A stretch of 64,000 nucleotides of DNA. It comes from an uncultured Cellvibrio sp. Its GTDB lineage: Bacteria; Pseudomonadota; Gammaproteobacteria; Pseudomonadales; Cellvibrionaceae. The notes below the pieces were generated by a model. It had not been told where the DNA came from and did no database searches. It saw nothing but the letters and a program-made list of their open reading frames with translations. This document shows positions 27,245 to 36,678 of the stretch, in pieces. Numbering within the stretch: the first letter of the stretch is position 1; every line of letters begins with the position of its first letter. A program made the position numbers and the translations under genes. The stretch lies in the NCBI GenBank assembly GCA_946480695.1, contig CAMLKG010000013.1:1-64000 (forward strand), in the 5' to 3' direction.

Positions 27245-27462
27245 AAAAACCTCGCGCTTGTGTCAGTGTCGTCGTAATTTGCATTTTTCAGGCAGGAAGC
27301 GTGCCGGTTTAAAAATTCCTTTTAAGATCAAGTTATTCGCGCCACATTACGCCAACACCATCACAAAAAATGTCAAATCGCTCGACACCTATAAAATAAA
27401 CACAAGATGCGTACTTTTATTGATAAAAAAATGCAATCGATTAATTCCTAAAACGACCCATG

Positions 27463-27490
27463 AAAAAAGCCACCCTAAGGTGGCTTTTGA
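27463..27490 (-). terminator. Terminator of the GH26 gene
   Basis: AAAAGCCACC / GGTGGCTTTT with a short loop and a minus-strand T run, 20 bp after the GH26 stop. Confidence 0.88.
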
Positions 27491-27509
27491 TGAGCAACAC
27501 AGGCTCGGT

Positions 27510-28763
27510 TTATTGGTATAGCGCGGGTAGCTCGTCCTCGAACAATACGGTCGGGTTTCCATAAAATGCCTTGAAATTTTCCGCGGTGGCCTGTCCCGGG
27601 TAGGGGGCAAAGAATTGTTCGGTTTTTTCGCGCCCCGTGTTGGCGTTGCGCCATACCAATACATAGGTGATTAACTGGGAATCCGGGTCGGCCAATACCG
27701 GGGCGAGGATACGTTCGGTCCAAAAGTTGGGGAGTGTAAGGCGGTTGTTGCCGGTTTCGGTCAGGGCGGCAATTTTGTGGCGTACTTGGGCAATCCTGGA
27801 AATATTTTTTAATGCCGCTGTGAAGCTGGCCTTTTGCTCATCAGCGCTGGCGGTATTGGCTTCATGGCCCGCGTCCCAATAGTTATCCAGGCCGATGATG
27901 TCCACATATTCATCGCCGGGGTAAGCATAGAAATAATCGCTTTCAAACCGGTTCATATCGATGCGGCTGCGATCCGGCGAGAAGGCGTAAATGAGATTGT
28001 GCTGGTCTTTTTCGTCGCGCAGGTATTTCACCGTGAATTGGTACAGGGTGATGTAATCCTGTTCGCTGGCGTGGCCCTTGCCCCACCAAAACCAATCGCC
28101 GTTGTGTTCATGCCAGGGGCGGAAAATCACCGGGATTTGCTGTTGCTTACCCTGGGCATCGGTGGCGACCAAACCTTCGTTAAAGGCGACGAAGGCATCC
28201 AGGTATTTTTTCAGGACCTCATGCTTGGCACCACCGGGTACCAATTCATGGACGGCGGGGGTTTTGTCCCAGGAGTTGGCCCCCGAAACCGGGTTGTACA
28301 TGTGCCAACTGAGGGTGATAACCCCGCCGCGGGAAAAGCCCGCCTTGATCCACTCCTGCATTTGCCGGAAGTTGACCCCGTCCAGGTTTTGCTCCTGCCC
28401 GAGTTCCAGGCCGCCGATTTCCCAGCCATATACCGCCGGGTTTGCGCCGGTGACATCGCGCACATCGGAGCGATCCGGCTCGCCCTCCCAGTTAACCCCG
28501 TAGGCCAGGCTATCCTGGTGGCCAAATAAAAAGTGCTTGCCGCGCAGCGCCGCCAGGTTGTTGTAAAGCGCAACCGCCGCCGGGAGCGCATCCTTATCCA
28601 CCAGTTTGAAAGCGTGGCTTGCAGACGTGGCCCCTAGCGCTTGCACACTTTCGCCGTTAGCCTGCGGCGCCCGGGCGGTGGAATCCTTTTGCCCGCAACC
28701 CGGCAGGCTGGCCAGCAATAGCAACATCGAGACGGTTGGAAGGAGGGAGAAAAGTCGGGTCAT
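27510..28763 (-). CDS. man26C: GH26 beta-mannanase lipoprotein, exo-mannobiohydrolase type
   Basis: 417 residues. A lipoprotein signal has the lipobox SLPGC (C23), so it should sit on a membrane facing the periplasm or outside. The GH26 barrel shows the acid/base E219 in RPWHEHNGDW and the nucleophile E336 in LTETGNN. A D128-bearing loop (QNLDGVNF) appears to correspond to the aspartate loop that makes C. japonicus Man26C release mannobiose from chain ends (recalled from the literature). The symbol rests on that resemblance. No other mannan genes are nearby. Confidence 0.88.
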   Translation of the reverse strand: MTRLFSLLPTVSMLLLLASLPGCGQKDSTARAPQANGESVQALGATSASHAFKLVDKDALPAAVALYNNLAALRGKHFLFGHQDSLAYGVNWEGEPDRSDVRDVTGANPAVYGWEIGGLELGQEQNLDGVNFRQMQEWIKAGFSRGGVITLSWHMYNPVSGANSWDKTPAVHELVPGGAKHEVLKKYLDAFVAFNEGLVATDAQGKQQQIPVIFRPWHEHNGDWFWWGKGHASEQDYITLYQFTVKYLRDEKDQHNLIYAFSPDRSRIDMNRFESDYFYAYPGDEYVDIIGLDNYWDAGHEANTASADEQKASFTAALKNISRIAQVRHKIAALTETGNNRLTLPNFWTERILAPVLADPDSQLITYVLVWRNANTGREKTEQFFAPYPGQATAENFKAFYGNPTVLFEDELPALYQ

Positions 28764-28894
28764 GGGAACTCCTGATCGGGTTATAGCGAGTCGTGCCAGG
28801 GCGCGATCTTAGCAGTTGGGGAGCACAACGACAGGGCCATCCCAAATAAGTGTTGAGTGAGTCCGCTATTTTGCCTAGCCTTGGCATTCGTTGA

Positions 28895-29635
28895 ATGACC
28901 GGCCTGCCCGTTATGAATTTTACCTTTCCCGCCATCGGTGTTGTGCATTCCTGCTTCAAGGAAAAATTCGGGATTCCCCGCCAGCCCGGCCTGGCGCCCC
29001 TGGCCGAAGCGGAAATTGAAATCCTGCCGCCCTTTGATGATATTTGCGCCTTTGATGGCCTTGAAGGGGCGAGCCACCTGTGGGTCCAATTCGTGTTCCA
29101 TGCCAACAGGCGCGACCAATGGAAAGCGAAGGTCAAGCCGCCGCGCCTGGGTGGCAATAAGGCCTTGGGGGTTTTCGCTACCCGCTCGCCTATCCGGCCG
29201 GCACCCATCGGCTTGTCGGTGGTATGCCTGCGCGGTGTCAGCGCGCGCGATGGCAAGCTGTATGTACAAATCAGCGGCGTCGATTTGCTGGATGGGACAC
29301 CGGTACTGGACATCAAACCCTATGTGCCCTACACGGATTGCATTGCGGAAGCGCAGAATAGCTTCGCCCCTGAACCGCCCGCAGCCATTGCTGTGGAGAT
29401 CCCGGTCGGACTGGCGGATTTTTGCAGTGACTACCGCAACCGTACCGGCACCGACCTCGCCGGGCTCATCACCCAGGTACTCCGGCAAGACCCGCGGCCG
29501 CAATACCAGCAGCCGGAACCCGAGCGTATTTACGGGATGAAATTACTGGATCTGGATGTGCACTGGCGCTACATCACCAGCGATAATGGCGTCCATATCC
29601 AATTAACCGGGCTTATCCAATGCCCAGACTCCTAG
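28895..29635 (+). CDS. trmO: tRNA m6t6A37 methyltransferase TrmO (YaeB/TsaA)
   Basis: 246 residues; a second ATG at 28913 could be the true start (protein beginning MNFTFPAIGVVHS). The segments FGIPRQPGLAP, SHLWVQFVFH, GVFATRSPIRPAPIGLS, and ISGVDLLDGTPVLDIKPYVPYTD are the TsaA-fold signature. TrmO uses SAM to methylate t6A37 in threonine tRNA(GGU) of E. coli. No ribosome binding site is obvious. A DUF4197 lipoprotein gene follows 24 bp later. Confidence 0.92.
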   Translation: MTGLPVMNFTFPAIGVVHSCFKEKFGIPRQPGLAPLAEAEIEILPPFDDICAFDGLEGASHLWVQFVFHANRRDQWKAKVKPPRLGGNKALGVFATRSPIRPAPIGLSVVCLRGVSARDGKLYVQISGVDLLDGTPVLDIKPYVPYTDCIAEAQNSFAPEPPAAIAVEIPVGLADFCSDYRNRTGTDLAGLITQVLRQDPRPQYQQPEPERIYGMKLLDLDVHWRYITSDNGVHIQLTGLIQCPDS

Positions 29636-29659
29636 TCCACCACCAAGGGAAACTTGTTA

Positions 29660-30394
29660 ATGAAACCTGTCAAAAACCTGCTTGTCCACGCGTGCCTGCT
29701 TGCCTTGCCTTTCAGCCTGGTCGCCTGCAATGCCACCCTGCCGCAAATCATGGATACCGGTGCCACGGTTGCCGGGGCCGCCGGTTATAACAACCAGGCC
29801 CAGTTGGTGCGCGGTATCAAGGAAGCGCTGGAGCTGGGCAGCGGCCGTGCCGCAACCAGCCTGTCCGCACCCGGTGGTTACGCCAATAGTCCGCTCTATC
29901 GCATTGAATTACCGGCAGAGGTGCAGCCACTCGCGGGCAAGTTGCGGCAACTGGGGCTGGGTGGACAGATGGATAAAGTGGAATCCCTGATGAACCAGGG
30001 CGCGGAAAAAGCCGCAGTGGAAGCCAAGGCGGTGTTTATCGACGCGGTACGCAATATGAGCATCACCGATGCGCTGGGTATAGTGCGCGGCAGCAATACC
30101 GCGGCTACCGATTACTTCCGCGCCCAAACCGAGGCAAGCTTGCGCCAGCGCTATCTGCCGATTGTCCAGCAGAACCTCCAGCAAATCGGCTTCTACAACC
30201 AATACAAGCAATTACTTAACACCTATAACCTGCTGCCCATCGCCAACAAACCCAACCTCGACCTGGAACAGCACGTACTCACCCAGGCCCTGAACGGCTT
30301 GTTTAAACAGGTAGCGGTAGAGGAACAGTTGATCCGTAAAGACCCGGTTGGGCGGGGCAGCCAGGTTATCGGCACGGTATTCGGCGGGAAATAA
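29660..30394 (+). CDS. DUF4197 lipoprotein
   Basis: 244 residues from the ATG preceded by AAGGGAAA. The signal peptide ends in a lipobox SLVAC (near residue 23). The mature part has the DUF4197 hallmarks: VRGIKEALELGSGRAATSLSAPGGYANSPLYRI and later NAATDYF-like and LNGLFKQVAVEEQLIR segments. The function is unknown; the family is common in gammaproteobacteria. Cotranscription with trmO is likely. Confidence 0.88.
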   Translation: MKPVKNLLVHACLLALPFSLVACNATLPQIMDTGATVAGAAGYNNQAQLVRGIKEALELGSGRAATSLSAPGGYANSPLYRIELPAEVQPLAGKLRQLGLGGQMDKVESLMNQGAEKAAVEAKAVFIDAVRNMSITDALGIVRGSNTAATDYFRAQTEASLRQRYLPIVQQNLQQIGFYNQYKQLLNTYNLLPIANKPNLDLEQHVLTQALNGLFKQVAVEEQLIRKDPVGRGSQVIGTVFGGK

Positions 30395-30399
30395 ATTTA

Positions 30400-30428
30400 A
30401 CCCTGCGCAGCTCGACTGCGCAGGTTTG
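30400..30428. terminator. Hairpin between convergent DUF4197 and MFS genes
   Basis: Perfect 9-bp stem CCTGCGCAG / CTGCGCAGG with a CTCGA loop. T runs are short on both sides. Confidence 0.7.
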
Positions 30429-30436
30429 CACGGTGC

Positions 30437-31708
30437 CTATGGCCGGGAGCGAGTTTTATTATCCGCTAACCCGGCGCGCCTGGCATCGATCACCATCCAG
30501 TAAAACATTCCCATACCGGCCATGGAGAGCAGGACCCCGACCCACCCCGTGGAGGCGTAGCCAAGGCCGGCATCAATCGCCACACCGCCTAAAAAAGCAC
30601 CGGCGGCGTTGGCGAAATTAAATGCGGAATGGTTCATCGCCGCCGCCATGGTTTGGGCCTTGCCCGCAACGTCCATCAGGCGGATTTGCACCGCCGGGCC
30701 GATAACCACCACCGTCCCCACACAAAACACGGCGACGCACGCCAGCCACAAGTGCGACGCGGTCAGCGCAAAGAAGGCGCAAACCACAATCGACCAGATC
30801 AGGCAGCGCTTGATGGTGCCGAGCAAATCCCGATCAGCCATGCGCGAACCGAAGATATTCCCGGTTACCATTCCCGCCCCGAATAAGGCCAGCACAAACG
30901 GCACGCCCATTTCGGTTAAACCGGCCAGGCTCATCAGCGTGGGTTTGACGTAGGAGAAAATCGAAAACAGGCCACCAAAACCTATGGCGCCTATCCCCAG
31001 GGTTATCCATACCTGGCGATTGGTAAACATGGATAGCTCATGGGATACGCGCACCCCTTGCCGGGGTGGTTCTTTAGGGACAAACCTGACGATGCAAATC
31101 GCCGAGGCCAGTGCAATCAGCCCAACCAGCACGAATGCCGAACGCCAGCCCAGCCATTGGCCGAGGGCTGTCGCCAGTGGCACACCGGCCAGGGTTGCAA
31201 TGGATAACCCCAACATCACATACGCCACCGCGCGGGTCCGCATGTGCGCGGGCGCCAGGGACGCGGCCACCAATGACGCAATACCGAAGAAAGTACCGTG
31301 CGGCAACCCGCTCAGCAGGCGCAATACCAGTAAGGATTCGTAATTGGGCGCCAAGGCGCTGGTGATATTGGCCACCGCGTATAATCCCATCAAAACCACC
31401 AACATGCGGGTGCGCGAGCGGCCGGTACTGAAAATCGCCAATACCGGCGCCCCTATAACAACACCCAATGCATAGGCGCTGATGGAATGGCCAGCTTGCG
31501 GGATGGTGATGGAAAGGGAGGAAGACATTTCGGGCAACAGGCCCATGGCGATAAACTCACCGACACCTATCGCAAAACTGCCTAATCCCATCGCGAGGAG
31601 CGCGATAAAAAAGGCGGGCGAAGGTGGCTCGTTCAATACTACTGACGACGACAAACCCTGGACCTCAAACACAAACGATTGCCTACCGCAGGCAATCCGG
31701 GCGGCCAT
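30437..31708 (-). CDS. MFS transporter, AraJ/sugar-efflux-like DHA1 family
   Basis: About 423 residues with 12 hydrophobic segments. AIGVGEFIAMGLLPEM in helix one, the loop after helix two (GRSRTRM) and LRLLSGLPHGTFFGIASLVAA in helix four are typical of the AraJ/NepI/YdhP drug-and-sugar efflux branch. The start is uncertain: the ATG at 31708 overlaps a TATAAT-like sequence, and a downstream GTG is possible. It is divergent from serA. The substrate is unknown. Confidence 0.85.
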   Translation of the reverse strand: MAARIACGRQSFVFEVQGLSSSVVLNEPPSPAFFIALLAMGLGSFAIGVGEFIAMGLLPEMSSSLSITIPQAGHSISAYALGVVIGAPVLAIFSTGRSRTRMLVVLMGLYAVANITSALAPNYESLLVLRLLSGLPHGTFFGIASLVAASLAPAHMRTRAVAYVMLGLSIATLAGVPLATALGQWLGWRSAFVLVGLIALASAICIVRFVPKEPPRQGVRVSHELSMFTNRQVWITLGIGAIGFGGLFSIFSYVKPTLMSLAGLTEMGVPFVLALFGAGMVTGNIFGSRMADRDLLGTIKRCLIWSIVVCAFFALTASHLWLACVAVFCVGTVVVIGPAVQIRLMDVAGKAQTMAAAMNHSAFNFANAAGAFLGGVAIDAGLGYASTGWVGVLLSMAGMGMFYWMVIDARRAGLADNKTRSRP

Positions 31709-31958
31709 TATAGGGACTCTGCCCGCCGGGTGATGCAATAAATAACCGGTAATGCAATAAATACTATAAGCCCCGCCCCGACGGATTTTAGCCAGCCCCA
31801 ATCAGCAAACCCCATTGCCTGTGGTATGATGCGCGCCAATTTTTCAGCCCCCGCCGTCACCTTACCGAACGGCGCCCCACGTCTTCGCACCCGGCCCTTG
31901 CGCCGCTACTTGTCCGCGAGACCGGCTACCGCATTACCCATCTTAGGAGTTTGTTCCC

Positions 31959-33188
31959 ATGAGCAAGACCTCGTTAGACAAAAGCAAGATCAAGTTTCTG
32001 CTGCTGGAAGGCGTCCACCAATCCGCCGTGGATACCCTGAATGCGCAGGGCTACACCAACATTGATTACCTGAAAACCGCCCTGGGTGAAGATGAGCTGA
32101 TCAAACGCATCCAGGATGCACACTTCGTCGGCCTGCGCTCACGCACCCAATTGACCCGCCGCGTATTTGAAAACGCGCCCAAGCTGATCGCCGCCGGTTG
32201 CTTCTGCATCGGCACCAACCAGGTTGACCTGAAAGCGGCGCAAGAACACGGTGTGGCGGTATTCAATGCCCCCTACTCCAACACCCGTTCGGTTGCCGAG
32301 CTGGTGATTGCCGAGGCGATCCTGTTGCTGCGCAACATCCCGCAAAAAAACGCTGTCTGCCATCGCGGCGGCTGGGATAAATCAGCAACCGGTTCCTATG
32401 AAATCCGCGGCAAAACCCTGGGCTTGATCGGCTACGGCTCCATTGGCAGCCAAACCAGCGTGCTCGCGGAATCGCTGGGCATGAAAGTGCGGTTCTACGA
32501 TGTGGTGACCAAGTTACCGCTGGGCAATGCCGCGCAAGTGCGCTCACTGGATGAACTCCTGGCAACGTCGGACATCATCAGCCTGCATGTACCTGAAACC
32601 GCTGCCACCCAGGACATGATCGGCGCACGTGAAATCGGCCTGATGAAAAAAGGCGCGATCCTGATCAACGCTTCGCGCGGTACGGTGGTGGATATTGATG
32701 CCCTTGCAGATGCCGTCAAATCCGGCCATATCGCCGGTGCCGCTATAGACGTCTTCCCTGAAGAACCCAAAGCCAACGGTGATGAATTCATCAGCCCCTT
32801 GCGCGGGTTGGATAACGTGATCCTCACCCCGCATATCGGCGGCTCCACCATGGAAGCGCAGGAAAACATCGGGATCGAAGTTGCGGAAAAACTGATTAAA
32901 TATTCCGACAACGGCACCACCACCAGTTCGGTAAACTTCCCCGAAGTGGCGCTGCCCGGCCACCCCGATGCGCACCGTTTGCTACATGTCCACGCCAACG
33001 TTCCCGGGGTGTTGTCGGCAATCAACAAGATTTTCTCCGACAACAAAATCAATATTTCCTCCCAGTACCTGCAAACCAACGACAAGGTGGGTTACGTGGT
33101 AGTGGATATCAATTCACCCTACAGTGAAGCAGCGCTTGAACAGTTGAAGAAAATTGACGGGACTATCCGTTGCCGCGTTTTATTCTAA
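31959..33188 (+). CDS. serA: D-3-phosphoglycerate dehydrogenase
   Basis: 409 residues, equal to E. coli SerA (410). The NAD-binding loop is LGLIGYGSIGSQ (about residues 150-161), and the catalytic segment TPHIGGS with histidine lies near 290. The C-terminal ACT domain (from about residue 335, VHANVPGVLSAINKIF) binds serine for feedback inhibition. It starts L-serine synthesis from 3-phosphoglycerate. The start follows TAGGAG. A strong terminator ends the gene. Confidence 0.97.
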   Translation: MSKTSLDKSKIKFLLLEGVHQSAVDTLNAQGYTNIDYLKTALGEDELIKRIQDAHFVGLRSRTQLTRRVFENAPKLIAAGCFCIGTNQVDLKAAQEHGVAVFNAPYSNTRSVAELVIAEAILLLRNIPQKNAVCHRGGWDKSATGSYEIRGKTLGLIGYGSIGSQTSVLAESLGMKVRFYDVVTKLPLGNAAQVRSLDELLATSDIISLHVPETAATQDMIGAREIGLMKKGAILINASRGTVVDIDALADAVKSGHIAGAAIDVFPEEPKANGDEFISPLRGLDNVILTPHIGGSTMEAQENIGIEVAEKLIKYSDNGTTTSSVNFPEVALPGHPDAHRLLHVHANVPGVLSAINKIFSDNKINISSQYLQTNDKVGYVVVDINSPYSEAALEQLKKIDGTIRCRVLF

Positions 33189-33201
33189 TTCCCGCCGGCA
33201 A

Positions 33202-33240
33202 AAAAAACGCCGCAGCCCGAAAGGACTGCGGCGTTTTTTA
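33202..33240. terminator. Bidirectional terminator of serA and the DUF368 gene
   Basis: 12-bp stem AAAACGCCGCAG / CTGCGGCGTTTT with a 10-nt loop and A and T runs at the ends, between convergent genes. Confidence 0.93.
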
Positions 33241-33248
33241 TACCCGGC

Positions 33249-34217
33249 TCAACCCTCTACCGGAACCTCATTGCGACGCTTGATCCACAGGGCCACCAAT
33301 TCCACACCCAGCACCAGGGCAATGCCCAGAAATGCCCACAGCACAGCCAGGCCAATGGTCGGTTCGTTGCCGGTTACCGCCAGGTAATTCATTGGGTTAA
33401 GGTTTTCCTGTTGCAGCACAACGGTGCGGCCTTCACTGTCGGTCGTCGTTAGGAGCGCATGTTTCCACGGCCAGGTTACGTACAGCGAGCCAACAAGGAA
33501 CCCGATCAGCACGGACAGGGTTTGGTTGTGATAGGACCTGAGCAACCACAGCAGGAAACGGGAAAAAACCACCAATCCGGTGATACATCCGGCACCGAAC
33601 CACAGCAGCTTGATGATCTCCAGGTTGTGGATCGCCTGTAAAAACACCGGATACAACCCCACCAGCAACAAAATAAAGCTGCCGGAAATACCGGGCAGGA
33701 TCATCGCGCAGATAGCCACAAACCCCCCGAGGAACAAAATCCAGCCATAGCCGGGTAATTGCGCAGGCGCCATAAAGGAAATGGCGAGGATAAACGCGAT
33801 GCCAAACACCAGGCCAAACACTTCGGTCAATCCCCAGCCACGCTGCTCACGAACCAAATGGTAAATGGAGGCGCCGACCAAACCGGAAAAAAACGCCCAT
33901 ACGAGGATTGGATAGGTATCCATGGCAATTAACACTATGGCGGCAAAGGTTTTCAGGCTGATGAGAATGCCGCCGAACAGGGCAACCAGAAAATACCCGT
34001 TAATGTAATGCCAGGTTTTGATAAAGCCTTCGCGTTTAAGCATTAGCAAAACCGCCGGGGTACAGCGCTTAAGCGAGCTGAGCCACTCATCATAAATACC
34101 GGTGATAAATGCGATCGTGCCTCCAGACACGCCGGGCACCACGTCGGCAGCCCCCATACACAGGCCTTTGAGCATAATAAACAGGTAATCTTTTAATGTT
34201 CGATCTGATTGGTGCAC
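33249..34217 (-). CDS. DUF368 polytopic membrane protein, GTG start
   Basis: About 322 residues. I place the start at the GTG (complement 34215-34217) because AAGGAG lies 6 bp before it and the protein then begins (M)HQSDRTLKDYLFIMLKGL, as is usual for the family. Upstream in-frame codons run toward the next gene. The signature GAADVVPGVSGGT (about residues 22-34) and the internal repeat MILPGISGSF are visible, with about 8-10 membrane segments. The family is often near lipid-recycling functions, and some members are implicated in undecaprenyl-phosphate translocation (PopT-type proteins). Confidence 0.85.
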   Translation of the reverse strand: MHQSDRTLKDYLFIMLKGLCMGAADVVPGVSGGTIAFITGIYDEWLSSLKRCTPAVLLMLKREGFIKTWHYINGYFLVALFGGILISLKTFAAIVLIAMDTYPILVWAFFSGLVGASIYHLVREQRGWGLTEVFGLVFGIAFILAISFMAPAQLPGYGWILFLGGFVAICAMILPGISGSFILLLVGLYPVFLQAIHNLEIIKLLWFGAGCITGLVVFSRFLLWLLRSYHNQTLSVLIGFLVGSLYVTWPWKHALLTTTDSEGRTVVLQQENLNPMNYLAVTGNEPTIGLAVLWAFLGIALVLGVELVALWIKRRNEVPVEG

Positions 34218-34302
34218 ACACAGCTCCTTCAAAAAGCAGGTTGTTGTTCCAAGGCTAAAAGTGGTGGCGGCGAGTGTGCATAAGCACAGCGGGATCCACA
34301 AG

Positions 34303-35286
34303 TCAGGCGTTAAAAAAGAAACGACTAATTTGCGCAAAAACCTGATTGCGCAAGTCGGAACGTTCATTCACCAATTGGTGGCCCGCGTTTTGGATAAGGT
34401 GGACTTGCGCGTTTGGTAATTTGCTTTGGAGTTGCTTGAGGTTGTAGCACCATGCGACTGTCTGATCCTCGGTTCCCTGGATAATTAAGGCTGGCTTGTC
34501 CAGGGACTGCCAGCGGCAAAATTGCGCATCCCATTTTTTCATCGCCCCTACCCAGCGCACGGAGAGGTAACGCGACTGGAGGCAATCTTCCTCATCAAGG
34601 AAGCGGATAAAGTCCAGGTCATGCGAACTACTTGAATGGCCACGCGGCAACCGCTTAACAAATTTGTGCAGGAGCATATAGAGCCAACGCCCGCGCGTCC
34701 ATCCGCGCGGCAACACCAGCGGTGCACAAAGCACTGTCTTACCCAGCAATGGCTGGGGACGATGTGAATCGTAACGCCATAAATGGTTTAGCAAGACCGC
34801 ACCACCCGTGCTTTGGCCCAGTGCATACCAGGGCGCAGGAAGTTTATCCGTTGCATGCCGGAGCAGGGTTTCCAGGACATCACCATATTGGTCGAAGGAA
34901 TCTATAGTCGCCCGCTCGCCACTGCTCAGCCCATGGCCGGGCAAATCAAACCCCAGCACCGCCAGGCCCTGGGCCAGGCCAAAGGCAACAACCTTGTCAT
35001 AAATCCCCAGGTGGTCATAGTAACCATGCACGACCAGCAAGGTCCCCTTTGCCCCCGGTGGAATCCAATATTGGACGGCAATCCTGAAATCAACGGCGCT
35101 AATGCACCCCAGCGTATGGACCAACCCGGGATATTGCGCGGAAAAATCCAGCCCGTAACACGCCAGGTAAGCTTTTACCGAGGGATAATCGCAATCGATT
35201 CCCTCGCCATCAGGCCCAAACACCAGTTCGGGCAACATAGCCCTAAGTTCTTCAGCCTGATCCAGGGTAAAACAGGGTGGCGACAT
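34303..35286 (-). CDS. Alpha/beta hydrolase, lysophospholipase-like
   Basis: About 327 residues from the ATG (complement 35284-35286). The oxyanion segment VVHGYYDHLG, the nucleophile elbow GQSTGG, and a late GTEDQTV acid and AGHQLVNE histidine complete the Ser-Asp-His triad. The pattern LPGHGLSSG is typical of PldB/monoglyceride-lipase-like Hydrolase_4 enzymes. There is no signal peptide, so it is cytoplasmic or membrane-peripheral. It lies 85 bp upstream of the DUF368 gene on the same strand. Confidence 0.85.
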   Translation of the reverse strand: MSPPCFTLDQAEELRAMLPELVFGPDGEGIDCDYPSVKAYLACYGLDFSAQYPGLVHTLGCISAVDFRIAVQYWIPPGAKGTLLVVHGYYDHLGIYDKVVAFGLAQGLAVLGFDLPGHGLSSGERATIDSFDQYGDVLETLLRHATDKLPAPWYALGQSTGGAVLLNHLWRYDSHRPQPLLGKTVLCAPLVLPRGWTRGRWLYMLLHKFVKRLPRGHSSSSHDLDFIRFLDEEDCLQSRYLSVRWVGAMKKWDAQFCRWQSLDKPALIIQGTEDQTVAWCYNLKQLQSKLPNAQVHLIQNAGHQLVNERSDLRNQVFAQISRFFFNA

Positions 35287-35485
35287 AAAAAGCCCGTAAC
35301 TAAGGTTGGGTAACGCATTAATGGTTATTTGACAACGCAATAGGGAGTACAGGTAACACCCCCGCAATTCGGTGCGACACTGGCGAGGGCTTCCACTATA
35401 ATCAGGCCGTCAACCAAAAACACCCGCAAAACAATAACAACCAGACCTAAAACCATAACAACGACAAACATCAGGGTTTGAGCCC

Positions 35486-36646
35486 ATGCAAAAACATATA
35501 TTCAATATTCACGACGTCGTCCTCTTTATGACGGTGGCAGAATGTATCCTGCTGGTCATCTTCCAAGCTATCCTCCCGGTTAAAAACCGGCTCGCCAATC
35601 GCTTGCTCAGTACCTTTCTATTATCCATTGCCATCAGTTCCGCCTGCATATTGGTCCTGTGGAATGATGATGTCAGCCTGTTCACCTGGTTCGATGAATA
35701 CTTGTTGCCCTATTTCCTGGTTATCGCGCAATTATTAAAGGGACCGCTGCTTTTACTCTATGTCGTGTCACTGACAGAAGATGCGTTCAAACTGATGCGC
35801 AGGCACCTGGTGCATTTAGTTCCACCCGCGATTGCCGTCACCTGGCTTGTGCTTTTTCAAATCGACAGCACCGATTTACGCTTCAGGACCCTCGGCATGA
35901 CCGAAGTCCAACGACAAATTACCAATGGCATATGGCATTTTATTAAAGTCATGCCGTTCTTCTACGCCCTCGCCGCCGTTAATCGCGTGCGCCTGTATCG
36001 CATAGGCTTACACAACCAGTATTCAAATTTTTCGCCAACCGAACCCAGTTGGTTAAATATTTTGAGCCTCGGCTTTTTGTTCACCTGGAGCTTTTCTATC
36101 CTGGTGCACATCATAGCCAACACTATTGCGGTAGCCTCCCCCGAAATCTCTGACCTGTTTGGCATTGCAGAAAACTACATTATCTTCATCCTCATCAATG
36201 CGCTCTTCATCAACAGCGTGGTACACACACACAAACTGCTGACCACCAAACCGGAAGCCTCCAAAGACAAAGCTGACGAAAAACTCACAGACACCGCCAT
36301 CCAAAAAGTGCAACAAGGAATGGAAACCCAAAAACTATTCCTCAAGCAAAACCTGAACATCGATGAATTTTCCAAGCGGATCAATTTACCGGTAAAGGAA
36401 GTTTCCGCCGTCATCAACAAACACTATGGCACCAACTTTTTCGAGTTTATGAATTCCTACCGGGTCGAAGAAGCCAAACGATTGTTAAGCGATAGCCAAC
36501 ATGCGGATATGACCGTGATGGATGTGTTGCTACATGCGGGATTCAATAGCAAATCGGCATTCCACCGGTTTTTTAACCGGTTGGTGGGAATGTCGCCTAC
36601 GGAGTTTCGGAAGCAGAATATCGGTAAGGAAGTAAAAACGAATTAA
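35486..36646 (+). CDS. Membrane-anchored AraC-type regulator with seven-helix sensor
   Basis: 386 residues. About seven hydrophobic helices fill residues 10-240 (for example VVLFMTVAECILLVIF and YIIFILINALFI). A charged linker (TKPEASKDKADEK) is followed by an AraC DNA-binding domain (about 270-380) with NIDEFSKRINLPVKEVSAVINKHYG and LLHAGFNSKSAFHRFFNRLVGMSPTEFRK. It would bind DNA from the inner membrane in response to an external or membrane signal. It converges on the end of the beta-glucan locus (32 bp from the lipoprotein stop), so it is a candidate regulator of that locus. Confidence 0.88.
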   Translation: MQKHIFNIHDVVLFMTVAECILLVIFQAILPVKNRLANRLLSTFLLSIAISSACILVLWNDDVSLFTWFDEYLLPYFLVIAQLLKGPLLLLYVVSLTEDAFKLMRRHLVHLVPPAIAVTWLVLFQIDSTDLRFRTLGMTEVQRQITNGIWHFIKVMPFFYALAAVNRVRLYRIGLHNQYSNFSPTEPSWLNILSLGFLFTWSFSILVHIIANTIAVASPEISDLFGIAENYIIFILINALFINSVVHTHKLLTTKPEASKDKADEKLTDTAIQKVQQGMETQKLFLKQNLNIDEFSKRINLPVKEVSAVINKHYGTNFFEFMNSYRVEEAKRLLSDSQHADMTVMDVLLHAGFNSKSAFHRFFNRLVGMSPTEFRKQNIGKEVKTN

Positions 36647-36678
36647 GGAGCAACTTTTAACGGTTGTTCCTGATTTCA

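Noticed and set aside
34218..34367. N-terminal extension of the DUF368 protein to an upstream ATG
   Set aside because: It would overlap the hydrolase gene and add a stretch foreign to the family. A GTG with AAGGAG at 6-bp spacing gives the normal N-terminus.
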